Positions 11,301-20,081 of a DNA stretch of 59,198 nucleotides are shown here, piece after piece. Position 1 is the first letter of the stretch, and every line of letters begins with the position of its first letter. This DNA is from Clostridia bacterium (GTDB taxonomy: Bacteria; Bacillota; Clostridia; Monoglobales; Monoglobaceae). Where the stretch lies: assembly GCA_017546205.1 (NCBI GenBank), contig JAFYXJ010000025.1:1-59198 (forward strand), read 5' to 3'. The notes under the pieces were generated by a model that made no database searches, was not told where the DNA came from, and worked only from the letters and a program-made list of their open reading frames with translations. A program made the position numbers and the translations under genes.

Positions 11301-12281
11301 AAGTGCAGTACAATCTTTGAAAATCCCATCTCCCACGGTGCGTACTGTGTCAGGAATAGTGACGGAGGCTAATTGTGAGCATCCCTCAAATGCATAATCC
11401 CCGATGGAACGGAGCCTGCTGTTAAAAGTGATGCTCGTTAACCTTTTGTTGTTTGCAAAGATTTTGTCGGGAAGATGATAAATATTATTGGGAAGTACAA
11501 TGTCAGCGGATGTTCCCTTATAGGCAAGGAGGACATAATTTCCCTCGACCACAAAATCTGCATCATAGTCATTGAGCCACGGGGTGTTTGTAAATGCGTG
11601 GGCACCGATGTCAATTAAGGTTTCGGCAATGGAGACTTTGGACAGAGAGGAGCCATAAAAGGCATTGGCACCCAGATGAGTCAAACTGTCAGGAATCGTT
11701 ACTTCGGTCAATGCTTTCGCGTTTACAAAAGCATTCTCTCCAATAAATTCTATCCCATCATAGATGGGTGCTTCAAACATTACGGGACAATTATGAAAGG
11801 CACCTTGTTCAATCTTTTTTAAACGGGATTTTTCAGGATTGTTCATTTTTGCAACATAAAGGTTACGACAATCCTTAAAAGCATTTTCTCCGATTGACTC
11901 TATGGATTCCGGAAAAATAACTTGACAGAGATAATCATTTTCTGCAAAAGCTTCTTTACCGATATGTTTTACCGGATAACCCTCCAGAGTTTCAGGAATG
12001 GTAATGTAGTTTCCAATTGTTTGGGCAGGGATGGATGCGCTGATAATCTCTCCGGTCTTTATATGGAAATAATAGGTTGCCTCGTAAGAACGACCATGGT
12101 GTTCTACCGGCACCTTTACTCTGATTTTATATCGGTAATCATTATTCAGGTCCTTTTCTGTATACTGGGTAGTGGGATTGTTGGGGTGTGCAACCACATT
12201 GTCATTCAGGTCAATGGCAAACCCGGTAAGGTGTGTGCATAAAAGGGCACAGACAAAGAAAAATGCAATGGATTTTCTCAT
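8349..12281 (-). CDS. Large secreted BspA-type leucine-rich repeat protein
   Basis: The 1310-residue product has a signal peptide (MRKSIAFFFVCALLCTHLTG). More than 15 BspA-type LRR units follow (about residues 90-640), with repeats such as IGEKAF-, IGDYAF- and TIPDTV-like cores. A second short LRR block lies at about 1010-1190. Between them is a chitobiase C-terminal-like domain (about 835-910, with TGATLYYTTDGTEPSK) and an Fn3-like stretch. The C-terminus (KLFLLDTDTLTPMAADI) matches a short module found at the ends of other secreted proteins in this window. BspA proteins usually bind host or matrix proteins; that role is inferred here. There is no LPXTG or SLH anchor. It is 17 bases behind the transglutaminase gene, so the two are cotranscribed. 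Confidence 0.85.
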   Translation of the reverse strand: MRKSIAFFFVCALLCTHLTGFAIDLNDNVVAHPNNPTTQYTEKDLNNDYRYKIRVKVPVEHHGRSYEATYYFHIKTGEIISASIPAQTIGNYITIPETLEGYPVKHIGKEAFAENDYLCQVIFPESIESIGENAFKDCRNLYVAKMNNPEKSRLKKIEQGAFHNCPVMFEAPIYDGIEFIGENAFVNAKALTEVTIPDSLTHLGANAFYGSSLSKVSIAETLIDIGAHAFTNTPWLNDYDADFVVEGNYVLLAYKGTSADIVLPNNIYHLPDKIFANNKRLTSITFNSRLRSIGDYAFEGCSQLASVTIPDTVRTVGDGIFKDCTALTVAKLPTHLTKIPPYTFYATKISDFDLSNITHVGEYAFYSSGFAGDLSLQRPMAYVGKDAFASTKLTSLTVTDNVYLDEAAFAGTKTLENVNIDATVKQMGGHVFSNTPWHQKHINTEYLLVGDGILITHTNSTHIEILTVPQTVKSVASNAFTSSGGYGTIVLPNTITELGDYALAYCTANSVVLPNSIIKMGKGVFKNSRVSSVVWPKNLKEIPDETFQNSRLASFNFAGITAIGNYAFNNVYFKTVEIGDSVEKIGDYAFRGGTIKLHHLPAVMGEFPFGNNDTANWNFYPEYYVDPDVFEYNSEEDYVVLPDWVDYYVYITMTPRIIESGEDYVVVKFNHFPPKNLGAYYGSNWSTIDKSHFTWIDDTTVKISDALSYKNQSITFFEHYSGMVYFQYNPLKLTGMGRSNTSFTPENFSVGVNASTRNYNTYYLTRCNTLNDSVNVTFTPTTGQTFEIYKDEECTQWNGNTIHLSNDPVTVWVKIISENLKHSAVFPWILEYYAVATAPSFSVSEPYFKDSMEIAFSTVDTGATLYYTTDGTEPSKTNGILYTSPFTITETTQIKVISYVPHKKTSPVSTKTYIRGEDLQIAGLDLSAKYVTFTLNSRKAIYNKYLSALVSTDGKTWIPYDSVYLSEDDPTFVIDGFMPDTKYYLKLVLPDTEITSNVVEFTTKSFDEITGFSYDERGRICGMPEGDYIEIPEVIAGKTVVGITPYAYRFVYGTIFVPKTVTMISPIGINGSVNFAVAEDNPSFCALDGSLYNKNMTKLIRSGFSGKASNKEMTFIVPSTVKEIGTHAFYDTYYTNIILNEGLETIREDAISSYEINLLRIPGSVKTIGSNLLGNRPAAIIFMGDLPGCYEDTFHDSAMLYSARENTSLNGIPVRKTPYAYSNFSSFFTPSIYNYTVDISWCSELDPNQNISILCRVLHTDGSMEILEKKLSECYGNSCFFNTKSEIASVKLFLLDTDTLTPMAADISWD

Positions 12282-12298
12282 GATTCAATTCCTTTCCG

Positions 12299-14281
12299 TT
12301 ATTCTTTTACCACAAGGATAGAGGATGTTTTGTAACCGTATGCGGCAATAGAACGATTGGTGACCAACCTGATTTTTACAGTGTTACCCAAAATGTTAAG
12401 CGTTTTTCCCGCAAGGCTGTCGCCGGTATAGGTGCCGATTAAGGTATCCTTGGCATCATAAATATGAATATAGTCATTTTCAGCAACAAAGGTCTGGCTG
12501 TTAAAGGTTACATCCAGACTATGACAAGTTCCGGGATAAATATAGGTCAGAGTCTCATCATCGTCGTTCAGATATTTGTGGAAGGATTCCAATGTGACGC
12601 CGCTATCTTCTATATGTGCAATTCGTTTTTTGTACGGGTCACAATAGAGGTTTAAATTATTGGCAGTATCCATCAAAAATGCTTTTGCAGTATATGAAAC
12701 TCCATAGCCTGTGCTGTCAAAGATGTAACTGGTTGTATTCGGGTTGGTCTGTTGCATCATAGTTTTACATTGCCTGCCCTCATTGTCGTAGAGTCCAACA
12801 ATTAACTTAGGGTTATTTTTGAACATGCCGTTGTGCAAGGTAAAAGTGAATGTGTCCGTGCTATGAGACATCTCTTTGATTTCATAATCTGTGTTGACAA
12901 CCTTGCATTTGGTATAAGCATCTACTCCAAGAAAATGGGGAGAACTAAAGGGCATATAGATCGTCATATTATTGCAGTCATAATACACGTTGTTGATGGG
13001 GGTGTTTTTTCCTAATACAAAAATATTCAGATTATCCATAGAACGAAAGGCACTATAATCAATTCTTGTGACCGTTTCGGGAATATAAATATTTTTTACA
13101 TTATCATCGTTATAGAAGCACTTTTCATCCAGTTCTGTCACCGTAACTTGTCCAATGCTTGGGGGAATTACCACGGTATCGGAGGTTTTGTTGTGGCAAT
13201 CCACTATGATGGCTGCGTTTTCGCCAGTTGATGGATAATAAGGAATGCTGTATTCAATACCGTTGATGACTACATTAGAAAAGTATGGTTCCAAGCGATG
13301 GGAGGAGGAAAGAAAACCTGCTGTAGTTGCAAAATACTGATAGTTCATCTTCCCCTTGACAAAAGATTCATCATTGTCATAGCCATATTTATTTGCACTG
13401 CCCCAGGTGGTATCCACGTAGCACCAGGTTCCGTCAATACAGACAATGTTCCATGCATGGCCGATAGTTCCGCATTTACCGCTTTGATAAATACTGGGAA
13501 TCCCGGCCATGTGCATCATAATATCTGTGACCTTTGCATAACCGGAACAAACACCACGACGGTTTTTCATAACAAAAGTTGCATTTGCGGCGTCGTTTAG
13601 ATTTCCGGAGCGAAATGCGGGATAGTCGTAGTAAATATTTTCTGTAATCCATGTGTAAATGGCACGGGCTTTGTCATAGTCGGAGGTCAGCCCTTGAATG
13701 ACCTCGTCTACAACCGGCTTAAAGAGTGCATATTGCTCACTGGTTTCGCTGGGAACTAAATATTCAGTAAAGTACCAGTAATCATTTTTTGTGATACAAT
13801 GATATACGCTTTCCGTAAGACGATATACACTGCCTCCGGTTACCTCTTTAAAGGAGCACACATTGTCCCACGTTTTCATAGCGGCATAGTCCTTGTAATG
13901 GTAGCCGTCATCATAAACGTTGCCTGTTGTATTGTAAAAAAGACGAATCATATAGTTTCCGTTGGGAAAAGAAGAAAAATCCACGGAAATCAAAGGTTTA
14001 TCTTCGTGAATGATGCCCTCAGTATGTACCCATGATCCGGTATCGGTGTTCCGTATGGAGAACTGATATTCTGTTACATCGTCAAATTCAAGGTCGGCGT
14101 AAAGGATTTGCCCGTCAAAGTAAAGGGTAAAGAAGTTGTCCTGGTCAAAAGCGTGGGGTTTAATATAGAATTGACTCCCCTTTTTTTCAATTTCATCAGG
14201 CACATCTGCCGCAAGAACAGATATGCCCAATATCATGGTAAAAATCCAACAAAACATTAGAAGTTTTAGAATTTTTTTCAT
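12299..14281 (-). CDS. Secreted transglutaminase-like protein with LRR and C-terminal module
   Basis: The 660-residue product starts with a signal peptide (MKKILKLLMFCWIFTMILG). The central transglutaminase-like domain has a complete triad: Cys in RRGVCSGYAKV (about residue 246), His in GTIGHAWNIV, and Asp in CYVDTTWGSAN. A short LRR-like segment follows (about 370-460, YIPETVTRIDYSAF), then the module ending YTAKAFLMDTANNLNLYC, and a beta-rich tail. Family members act as proteases or protein cross-linkers; substrate unknown. I chose ATG 14281 over GTG 14290 because GGGGTGG is spaced better. It heads a two-gene unit with the LRR protein, which suggests the pair modifies and displays surface proteins. 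Confidence 0.85.
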   Translation of the reverse strand: MKKILKLLMFCWIFTMILGISVLAADVPDEIEKKGSQFYIKPHAFDQDNFFTLYFDGQILYADLEFDDVTEYQFSIRNTDTGSWVHTEGIIHEDKPLISVDFSSFPNGNYMIRLFYNTTGNVYDDGYHYKDYAAMKTWDNVCSFKEVTGGSVYRLTESVYHCITKNDYWYFTEYLVPSETSEQYALFKPVVDEVIQGLTSDYDKARAIYTWITENIYYDYPAFRSGNLNDAANATFVMKNRRGVCSGYAKVTDIMMHMAGIPSIYQSGKCGTIGHAWNIVCIDGTWCYVDTTWGSANKYGYDNDESFVKGKMNYQYFATTAGFLSSSHRLEPYFSNVVINGIEYSIPYYPSTGENAAIIVDCHNKTSDTVVIPPSIGQVTVTELDEKCFYNDDNVKNIYIPETVTRIDYSAFRSMDNLNIFVLGKNTPINNVYYDCNNMTIYMPFSSPHFLGVDAYTKCKVVNTDYEIKEMSHSTDTFTFTLHNGMFKNNPKLIVGLYDNEGRQCKTMMQQTNPNTTSYIFDSTGYGVSYTAKAFLMDTANNLNLYCDPYKKRIAHIEDSGVTLESFHKYLNDDDETLTYIYPGTCHSLDVTFNSQTFVAENDYIHIYDAKDTLIGTYTGDSLAGKTLNILGNTVKIRLVTNRSIAAYGYKTSSILVVKE

Positions 14282-14313
14282 AAGAACCACCCCGTAAAGT
14301 AATATCTTATTTT

Positions 14314-14342
14314 ATTCTACCAAACTTTATGCTATTTAGCAA
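14314..14342 (-). promoter_or_regulatory. Probable promoter of the transglutaminase-LRR operon
   Basis: On the minus strand, TTGCTA (14337-14342) and TAGAAT (14314-14319) are 17 bases apart. The -35 match is weak. Confidence 0.4.
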
Positions 14343-14373
14343 GAAATAATTGACATTACCAAGATGGATTTTA

Positions 14374-14402
14374 TTGACTTTTCCAATGGATTTGGATATA
14401 AT
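14374..14402 (+). promoter_or_regulatory. Sigma-A promoter of the prsA-ppiB-radA-ispDF operon
   Basis: TTGACT (14374-14379) and a consensus TATAAT (14397-14402) have a 17-base spacer, about 25 bases before the AAAGGAGAA ribosome site. Confidence 0.85.
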
Positions 14403-14434
14403 AAAGATGACAATTATATGAAAGGAGAATAACG

Positions 14435-15469
14435 ATGAGAAGAAGAAAACAATGGGTAATAATTGGTGTTATTTTTATGCTGTTATTTACGCTGATTACT
14501 GGGTGCGGGAAACAAACGGAAACTGCGAAACTGGAATTGATTCCTCAGGATATGGCAGGAGATGTGGTTGCGTCGGTGAATGGGGAACCCATTACCTTGT
14601 CAGATATGCAATATTATATCTACAATGCTTCTATGATTCGTCTGTATCAGTTGGATCCCACTTTTTCTAAAGGGATTCAAGGGGCAGAGTGGAACAAAAA
14701 AATGGACAATGGGAAAACCTTAGAGGAGACAGTCAAGGATGATGCACTTCGCAGCGCTGCAGCGGATATTCTTGCACTTCAGAATGGAACCAAAGCCGGC
14801 TTTGATTTTCCGGATGAACCCAAACAGCAGATTGAGAACTCTATGAAAAAATTTCTAGAGAATTACGGAGAGGAATCTTTTGCTCTTAACCTGACTGCTA
14901 TGGGCATCAGTTCCGGGGAGGCTTATGTCAAACTTTTTGAGCGTACTGCACAGTCCCAGAATGTACGGGAAGATATCCAGACCGATATTGGGAAGTATAT
15001 CACCGATGGTACAAAGTTAGAAGAATACCGGAATCCGGAAAAGGCAACGGTACAACATGTTCTGATTAAAAGTCAGGGTGGAAAGTATGAAGATGCCTTT
15101 GCAACCGCATCCGAGGTTTATGAAAAGGCAAAAGCCGGTGAGGATTTTGTTGCATTGATAGAGGAATATAATGAGGATCCGGGGGCGACAGAAACGGGGT
15201 ATACATTTGGACCTGGTGAAATGGTGAAAGAATTTGAGGAAGCATCTTTTGCCCTTGATTATGATGAAATCAGTCAGCCTGTCAAAACTGCTTATGGCTA
15301 TCATGTCATCAAACGGCTTGTTGGTGCGGCAGAATTGGAAAATTTCTGGATGTCAGAGGCTGAAATCCATGCTGATATGGAAAAAATGAAAAAGATTTCC
15401 GTAGAGGATATTATGAATACAGTTGATAAAGCGCAGGATGAACTGCGGAAGCAAGCAAAAGGAGAATAA
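14435..15469 (+). CDS. PrsA-like parvulin-type peptidyl-prolyl isomerase lipoprotein
   Basis: The 344-residue product is an extracytoplasmic foldase. It has a lipoprotein signal with lipobox LITGC (Cys24). A SurA/PrsA-like N-terminal chaperone region follows (SVNGEPITLSDMQYYIYNAS). The parvulin domain lies at about 205-290, with VQHVLIKSQGG, a charged EEYNEDPGA segment, TFGPGEMVKEFEEASF and TAYGYHVIKRL. It would be anchored outside the membrane and help fold exported proteins; many such proteins are coded in this window. The next gene, also a prolyl isomerase, starts 2 bases after its stop. Confidence 0.88.
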   Translation: MRRRKQWVIIGVIFMLLFTLITGCGKQTETAKLELIPQDMAGDVVASVNGEPITLSDMQYYIYNASMIRLYQLDPTFSKGIQGAEWNKKMDNGKTLEETVKDDALRSAAADILALQNGTKAGFDFPDEPKQQIENSMKKFLENYGEESFALNLTAMGISSGEAYVKLFERTAQSQNVREDIQTDIGKYITDGTKLEEYRNPEKATVQHVLIKSQGGKYEDAFATASEVYEKAKAGEDFVALIEEYNEDPGATETGYTFGPGEMVKEFEEASFALDYDEISQPVKTAYGYHVIKRLVGAAELENFWMSEAEIHADMEKMKKISVEDIMNTVDKAQDELRKQAKGE

Positions 15470-15471
15470 CA

Positions 15472-15963
15472 ATGGAAAATACAAAAGTAAAAGTAACTAT
15501 GGATAAAGGCGGTAGTTTTGTCATTGAACTGTTGCCACAATTTGCACCGAAAACGGTAGAAAATTTTGAAAAACTGGTTAAGGAAGGCTTTTATGACGGT
15601 CTGACTTTCCACAGAGTGATTGATGGATTTATGGCGCAGGGCGGTGACCCTATGGGAACCGGTATGGGTGGAAGCGACGAAAAGATTCCCGGAGAATTCC
15701 GTGGTAATGGTTTTATTCAGAACACCCTTTCTCATCAGAGAGGCGTGATTTCTATGGCACGTTCCGCAAACCCCAATTCTGCAAGCAGTCAGTTCTTTAT
15801 TTGTTATGATGACGCATCTTTTCTTGACGGGCAGTATGCCGCATTTGGCAGAGTGATTGAGGGAATGGAAGTTGTAGACAGTTTCCTTGAGGTTCACCGT
15901 GTAGGACCTGAGGGCGGTACTCCAACTGAAGATATCCGGATTCAATCTATGACAATTCTGTAG
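15472..15963 (+). CDS. ppiB: Cyclophilin-type peptidyl-prolyl cis-trans isomerase
   Basis: The 163-residue product is a cytoplasmic cyclophilin (no signal peptide). Visible motifs are the active-site segment FHRVIDGFMAQGGDP with its catalytic Arg, ISMARSANPNSASSQFFICYDD, and the substrate-pocket region FLDGQYAAFGRVIEGMEVVD. It catalyses prolyl bond isomerisation. A GGAGAA site overlaps the end of the preceding parvulin gene, so translation is coupled. Confidence 0.94.
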   Translation: MENTKVKVTMDKGGSFVIELLPQFAPKTVENFEKLVKEGFYDGLTFHRVIDGFMAQGGDPMGTGMGGSDEKIPGEFRGNGFIQNTLSHQRGVISMARSANPNSASSQFFICYDDASFLDGQYAAFGRVIEGMEVVDSFLEVHRVGPEGGTPTEDIRIQSMTIL

Positions 15964-15983
15964 GTTTGATTTGGGAGAAGTTT

Positions 15984-16628
15984 ATGACATATACATCCTA
16001 TTTATTTGATTTTGACGGAACTCTTGTGGATTCCATGCCGGCATATATTGCTGTTATGCTGAGAATATTAGACGAAAACAATATTGCATACAGCAATGAT
16101 TTGATTAAAATAATTACGCCTCTTGGGTATGTAGGAACTGCAAAATATTACAGAGAGCATCTTGGACTTAATTTACCAGAAGAGGAGATTCTCGATCTGA
16201 TGAACCGATATGCGTATGATGAATATGCATATCGTATTCCGGCAAAGGCGACAGTAATGGAAACACTAAAAAAACTGAAAGATGCGGGTGCTGACCTCCA
16301 TGTCCTGACGGCAAGTCCCCATTCTGTTCTTGATGTTTGCCTGAAACGATTGGGTATCTTTGAATATTTCACCAATGTATGGTCATGTGACGATTTTAAG
16401 ACAACAAAAGCCGATCCGGAAATCTATAAAATGGCTGCAGAAAAAATCGGGAAACCCATGGATGAAATTCTTTTCCTGGATGATAATTATAATGCTGATA
16501 AAACTGCAGTTTCTGCAGGGATGAAGGTTTGCGGTGTCTATGACCCGTCATCGGAAGAATATACTGATGACATTAAAAGGGTTTCCCATTATTATATTCA
16601 TGATTTTTCTGACTTGCTGAGACTGTAA
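15984..16628 (+). CDS. HAD-superfamily phosphatase
   Basis: The 214-residue product has the HAD motifs in order: DFDGTLVDS (nucleophile and general acid Asp pair), TASPHS (motif II), Lys in the KTTKADPEIY region, and FLDDNYNADKTAVSAGM (motif IV). The alpha-helical cap after motif I places it in the phosphoglycolate phosphatase/beta-phosphoglucomutase subgroup. The substrate cannot be told. I chose ATG 15984 because GGGAGAAG at 15973-15980 is well placed; an upstream in-frame start has no such site. Confidence 0.85.
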   Translation: MTYTSYLFDFDGTLVDSMPAYIAVMLRILDENNIAYSNDLIKIITPLGYVGTAKYYREHLGLNLPEEEILDLMNRYAYDEYAYRIPAKATVMETLKKLKDAGADLHVLTASPHSVLDVCLKRLGIFEYFTNVWSCDDFKTTKADPEIYKMAAEKIGKPMDEILFLDDNYNADKTAVSAGMKVCGVYDPSSEEYTDDIKRVSHYYIHDFSDLLRL

Positions 16629-16640
16629 GGAGTTTTGAAC

Positions 16641-17999
16641 ATGAAACAAAAATCCATTTTTGTTTGTACCGATTGCGGAACAGAATCCCCTAAATGGATG
16701 GGAAAATGTCCCGGATGCGGTGCATGGAATACCATGGTGGAGGAGATTGTTCAGGATGTACCCAAGGGAGGCCACAGGGCTTTTTCTGCGGCAACACCTT
16801 CCAAACCAAAGTATTTGCGTGAAATATCCACCGAAGAAGAAATCCGGATGCCTACCGGGTTCCAGGAACTTGACAGAGTTCTCGGAGGCGGTATTGTTCC
16901 CGGTTCTTTGGTGCTTCTCGGCGGAGACCCGGGCATCGGTAAATCCACTATTTTATTGCAAATGTGCGGCAATCTGGGTGGAGAGAAGAAAATTTTGTAT
17001 GTATCCGGAGAGGAATCTCCCCGGCAGATTAAACTCCGTGCAGACCGTCTTCATGTACATACGGAACAAATACAAATATATTCCGAAACCAATATGAGCA
17101 ATATCGTTGCTTGTATCTATCAGGAAAGACCGGATATTCTTGTGGTGGATTCGGTTCAGACTATGTTTAATCCGGATATTTCCCCTGCTCCGGGCAGCGT
17201 ATCCCAAATCAGAGATGTTGCTGCAACACTCATGCGGATTGCAAAAGAGGAATCTATTGCTACGTTTTTAGTAGGACATGTAACCAAAGAGGGGTCCATT
17301 GCCGGACCCAAAATTCTGGAGCATATTGTAGACAGCGTTCTCTATTTTGAGGGGGAACAGCATCGTGCATACCGGATTATTCGTGCCATTAAGAATAGAT
17401 TTGGTTCCACCAATGAAATTGGTGTTTTTGAAATGGCATCAGAGGGGTTGGTGGAAATCCCAAATCCGTCTTTGGCACTTCTTTCAGGGAGACCGGAGGG
17501 GGAAGCAGGCTCTTGTATTCTTTGCACGATGGAAGGTACCCGTCCTGTTCTTGCAGAAGTACAGGCACTTGCTGCATCCAGTTCTTTTGGAAATCCCAGG
17601 CGGATGGCGACAGGGGTTGAACTTTCCCGAACTTTAATGTTACTTGCGGTTATGGAAAAGCGGCTGGGAATGCATATCGGAAGCCATGATGTCTATGTGA
17701 ATGTGGTTGGCGGACTGAGGATGATAGAGCCTGCAGCTGATTTGGGAATTCTGCTTGCTGTGGCAAGCAGTTTCCGCAACAAACCGCTGGACAGCGGAAC
17801 CGTTGCAATTGGAGAAGTTGGTCTTGCCGGAGAACTGCGGTCCTGTAACTTTTTGGAAAACAGAATTGCAGAGGCAGAAAAACTTGGGTTTACCAAATGT
17901 TTAATTCCTGCATCCAATGGGAAAAAACTGAAAAAGTTTGAGAAGATAGAAGTTTGTGCTTATCAAAATATCCGTCAGGTATTGGAGGATGTATTATGA
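16641..17999 (+). CDS. radA: DNA repair protein RadA
   Basis: RadA is a RecA-like helicase that promotes branch migration during recombination. The 452-residue product has the N-terminal zinc finger CTDCGTESPKWMGKCPGC, Walker A GGDPGIGKST, the RadA-specific KNRFG motif (KNRFGSTNEIGVFEM), and the C-terminal Lon-protease-like domain (SHDVYVNVVGGLRM, VGLAGELR). ATG 16641 is preferred over TTG 16635 because AAGGAG at 16627-16632 then has an 8-base spacing. The stop overlaps the ispD start as ATGA. Confidence 0.96.
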   Translation: MKQKSIFVCTDCGTESPKWMGKCPGCGAWNTMVEEIVQDVPKGGHRAFSAATPSKPKYLREISTEEEIRMPTGFQELDRVLGGGIVPGSLVLLGGDPGIGKSTILLQMCGNLGGEKKILYVSGEESPRQIKLRADRLHVHTEQIQIYSETNMSNIVACIYQERPDILVVDSVQTMFNPDISPAPGSVSQIRDVAATLMRIAKEESIATFLVGHVTKEGSIAGPKILEHIVDSVLYFEGEQHRAYRIIRAIKNRFGSTNEIGVFEMASEGLVEIPNPSLALLSGRPEGEAGSCILCTMEGTRPVLAEVQALAASSSFGNPRRMATGVELSRTLMLLAVMEKRLGMHIGSHDVYVNVVGGLRMIEPAADLGILLAVASSFRNKPLDSGTVAIGEVGLAGELRSCNFLENRIAEAEKLGFTKCLIPASNGKKLKKFEKIEVCAYQNIRQVLEDVL

Positions 18000-18688
18000 G
18001 TGAGAACAATGCAACAATTTCGGTTGTCATTGTTGCGGCAGGCAACAGTTCCCGTATGGGTGGTGTGAATAAACAATTTTTATTTCTTGGCAAAACACCG
18101 GTACTGGTACATAGTCTCCGGATTTTTGATAATCTTTCGGAAATTGGTGAAATTATTCTGGTCACCCGCTCCGATGATATGGATGCAGTAAAAAGTATGT
18201 TGACTGCCTATGACATCAAAAAAGTAAAAACTGTGGTTCCCGGCGGGGCAAGCCGTCAGGAATCCGTTTGTATTGGACTTGAGGCTGTTGCGTGCAATCA
18301 GGTATTGATTCATGATGGGGCGAGACCGTTTGCTTCTAAAACGGAAATTCTGGATGTGATTGATGCCCTGAAAACATACGATGCGGCTGTGGTTGGCGTT
18401 CCGGTCAAAGATACCATCAAACGAGTTACCAATGACGGAATAGTGGTAGAAACAGTCCCCAGAGATGAATTAGTGGCGGTGATGACACCTCAGGGATTTC
18501 GAACATCTGTTATTCGGGAAGCCTATGAAAAAGCAAATGCCGACAAAATCCTTCTCACGGATGATACCTCGGCGGCGGAGTATATCGGCGTACCTGTAAA
18601 AGTGATTCAGGGTAGTTATGAAAATATCAAAATTACCACTCCAGAGGACATCCTTTATGGAGAGGCAATATGTAGGGAGAGAGGATAA
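17996..18688 (+). CDS. ispD: 2-C-methyl-D-erythritol 4-phosphate cytidylyltransferase
   Basis: IspD joins MEP and CTP to make CDP-methylerythritol in the non-mevalonate isoprenoid pathway. The 230-residue product has the nucleotide-binding loop [26 protein letters not shown], the DTIK segment and [12 protein letters not shown]. The start is the ATG overlapping the radA stop; this gives the expected distance to the glycine-rich loop. The next gene, ispF, overlaps its stop by one base (TAATG). Confidence 0.95.
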   Translation: MSENNATISVVIVAAGNSSRMGGVNKQFLFLGKTPVLVHSLRIFDNLSEIGEIILVTRSDDMDAVKSMLTAYDIKKVKTVVPGGASRQESVCIGLEAVACNQVLIHDGARPFASKTEILDVIDALKTYDAAVVGVPVKDTIKRVTNDGIVVETVPRDELVAVMTPQGFRTSVIREAYEKANADKILLTDDTSAAEYIGVPVKVIQGSYENIKITTPEDILYGEAICRERG

Positions 18689-19161
18689 TGCGTGTAGGTT
18701 TTGGATTCGATGTGCACCAACTTGTTCAAGAACGAAACTTAATACTCGGCGGTGTCAAGATACCCTATGAATTGGGACTTCTTGGACATTCTGATGCGGA
18801 TGTTCTTGTCCATGCAATTATGGACGCTCTTTTGGGGGCGGCAGGACTTGGCGATATCGGGAAACATTTTCCTGATACGGATGAGAAATACAGAGGTGCA
18901 GACAGTATGCAACTGTTGGCGCATGTTGTTAGCCTATTAGAGAAAATCGGGTTTTGTGTGGGCAATGTGGATGCGACCATTGTTGCACAAAAACCAAAAC
19001 TTGCGGACTATATTTCCATGATGAGAACAAGATGTGCTGAGGTGCTTTCTATAGATGAAAGCAGGGTCAATATCAAGGCCACGACTACCGAACACCTTGG
19101 CTTTGAAGGAAGAGGAGAAGGCATTTCTGCCTATGCAATATGTTTGATTGAAGAAATATAG
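18688..19161 (+). CDS. ispF: 2-C-methyl-D-erythritol 2,4-cyclodiphosphate synthase
   Basis: IspF cyclises CDP-ME 2-phosphate, releasing CMP, as a zinc-dependent trimer. The 157-residue product has the metal ligands in GFDVHQL (Asp8, His10), [19 protein letters not shown], the [11 protein letters not shown] segment and the [18 protein letters not shown] signature. The start sits inside the ispD stop codon as TAATG. Separate ispD and ispF genes side by side are common in Clostridia. Confidence 0.96.
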   Translation: MRVGFGFDVHQLVQERNLILGGVKIPYELGLLGHSDADVLVHAIMDALLGAAGLGDIGKHFPDTDEKYRGADSMQLLAHVVSLLEKIGFCVGNVDATIVAQKPKLADYISMMRTRCAEVLSIDESRVNIKATTTEHLGFEGRGEGISAYAICLIEEI

Positions 19162-19162
19162 A

Positions 19163-19208
19163 AATCCCCGAAACATCACGCTGTATGAAGATGTTTCGGG
19201 GATTTTGT
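19163..19208. terminator. Terminator between ispF and spoVT
   Basis: A 15-bp perfect stem (19163-19177 with 19190-19204) is followed by a T-rich stretch on the plus strand. It lies between two convergent genes and probably serves both. Confidence 0.85.
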
Positions 19209-19741
19209 TATTCCATGGTTCTTCCTAAAAAACCTGCGGCTGTTTGGGCAAGTTTGCTCTCTAGTTCCCCTGCCCGTTCAGAACCGGATAAGAAGAGTAC
19301 GGATCCGATGCTGTCGCCCTCAAAAATGATTGGTGCAACTACATCTGCACCATAGTGGTCGTTTTCATCAAGAACCCGAAGGCCTTTGTCTCCGGCTGAA
19401 GCCAGAAAAACTGTTTTGGATTGCATCACACGCTCCAACTCACCGGACACTTTCTTTTCCCGCAGTTCTTTTTTGGGAATTCCGGAAACAGCAATGATGT
19501 TGTCTTTGTCCGTAATACAGGCGGGAATGCCCGCAACTTTGGATAAAGATTCTGCGTACTGTGACGCAAACTCTCCCAGTTCGCCGATGGGAGAATATTT
19601 CTTGAATATTACTGTGCCGTTGCTTTCTGTGTATATTTCCAGCGGGTCTCCTTCGTGGATCCGCATGGTGCGTCGGATTTCTTTGGGAATTACGATTCTT
19701 CCAAGATCATCGATGCGACGGACGATACCAGTTGCTTTCAT
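19208..19741 (-). CDS. spoVT: Stage V sporulation regulator SpoVT (AbrB family)
   Basis: SpoVT tunes forespore gene expression late in sporulation. The 177-residue product has the AbrB-type swapped-hairpin DNA-binding domain (MKATGIVRRIDDLGRIVIPKEIRRTMRI) followed by a GAF-like domain (about 60-177). This is the same two-domain layout and length as Bacillus SpoVT. I chose ATG 19741 because family proteins start MKATG; AGGAG at 19753-19757 fits it or the ATG two codons earlier. Its presence supports an endospore-forming host. Confidence 0.93.
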   Translation of the reverse strand: MKATGIVRRIDDLGRIVIPKEIRRTMRIHEGDPLEIYTESNGTVIFKKYSPIGELGEFASQYAESLSKVAGIPACITDKDNIIAVSGIPKKELREKKVSGELERVMQSKTVFLASAGDKGLRVLDENDHYGADVVAPIIFEGDSIGSVLFLSGSERAGELESKLAQTAAGFLGRTME

Positions 19742-19820
19742 ATGCATAAATCTCCTTTGATTCAATTTTACATTACTATTGTTTGCAATCAAGGAATTTT
19801 TATGTAAGGAAAAAGGTGGG

Positions 19821-19855
19821 AAAAAGGACTTGCAATCTAAAGATGCAAGTCCTTT
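19821..19855 (-). terminator. Terminator of the copA-copZ operon
   Basis: A 12-bp stem (19823-19834 with 19844-19855) runs into a U run on the minus strand, a few bases after the copZ stop. Confidence 0.85.
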
Positions 19856-19859
19856 GGTA

Positions 19860-20081
19860 TTATAATTCTTTTTTACCGGTAACAGTAAATCCAAGATCGT
19901 CAACTACATCTGCGAGGGCATCAGCGGTTGTTTTGTTTTCATCAAACATGACGGTTGCTGATTTTTCTTCGAGGCTGACGTTGACATTTTCAACACCGTT
20001 TATACCGGACAGAGCAGATGCAACAGAGGAAGTGCAATGGTTGCATGCCATTCCGTCAATCCATAATAGTATTGTATTCAT
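19860..20081 (-). CDS. copZ: CopZ-like copper chaperone
   Basis: The 73-residue product is a single heavy-metal-associated domain with the Cu(I)-binding motif GMACNHC and the typical beta-alpha-beta-beta-alpha-beta pattern. It would carry copper to the ATPase coded just upstream. Its start lies inside the end of copA (26-base overlap), preceded by GGAGACC, so the two are coupled. Confidence 0.9.
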   Translation of the reverse strand: MNTILLWIDGMACNHCTSSVASALSGINGVENVNVSLEEKSATVMFDENKTTADALADVVDDLGFTVTGKKEL

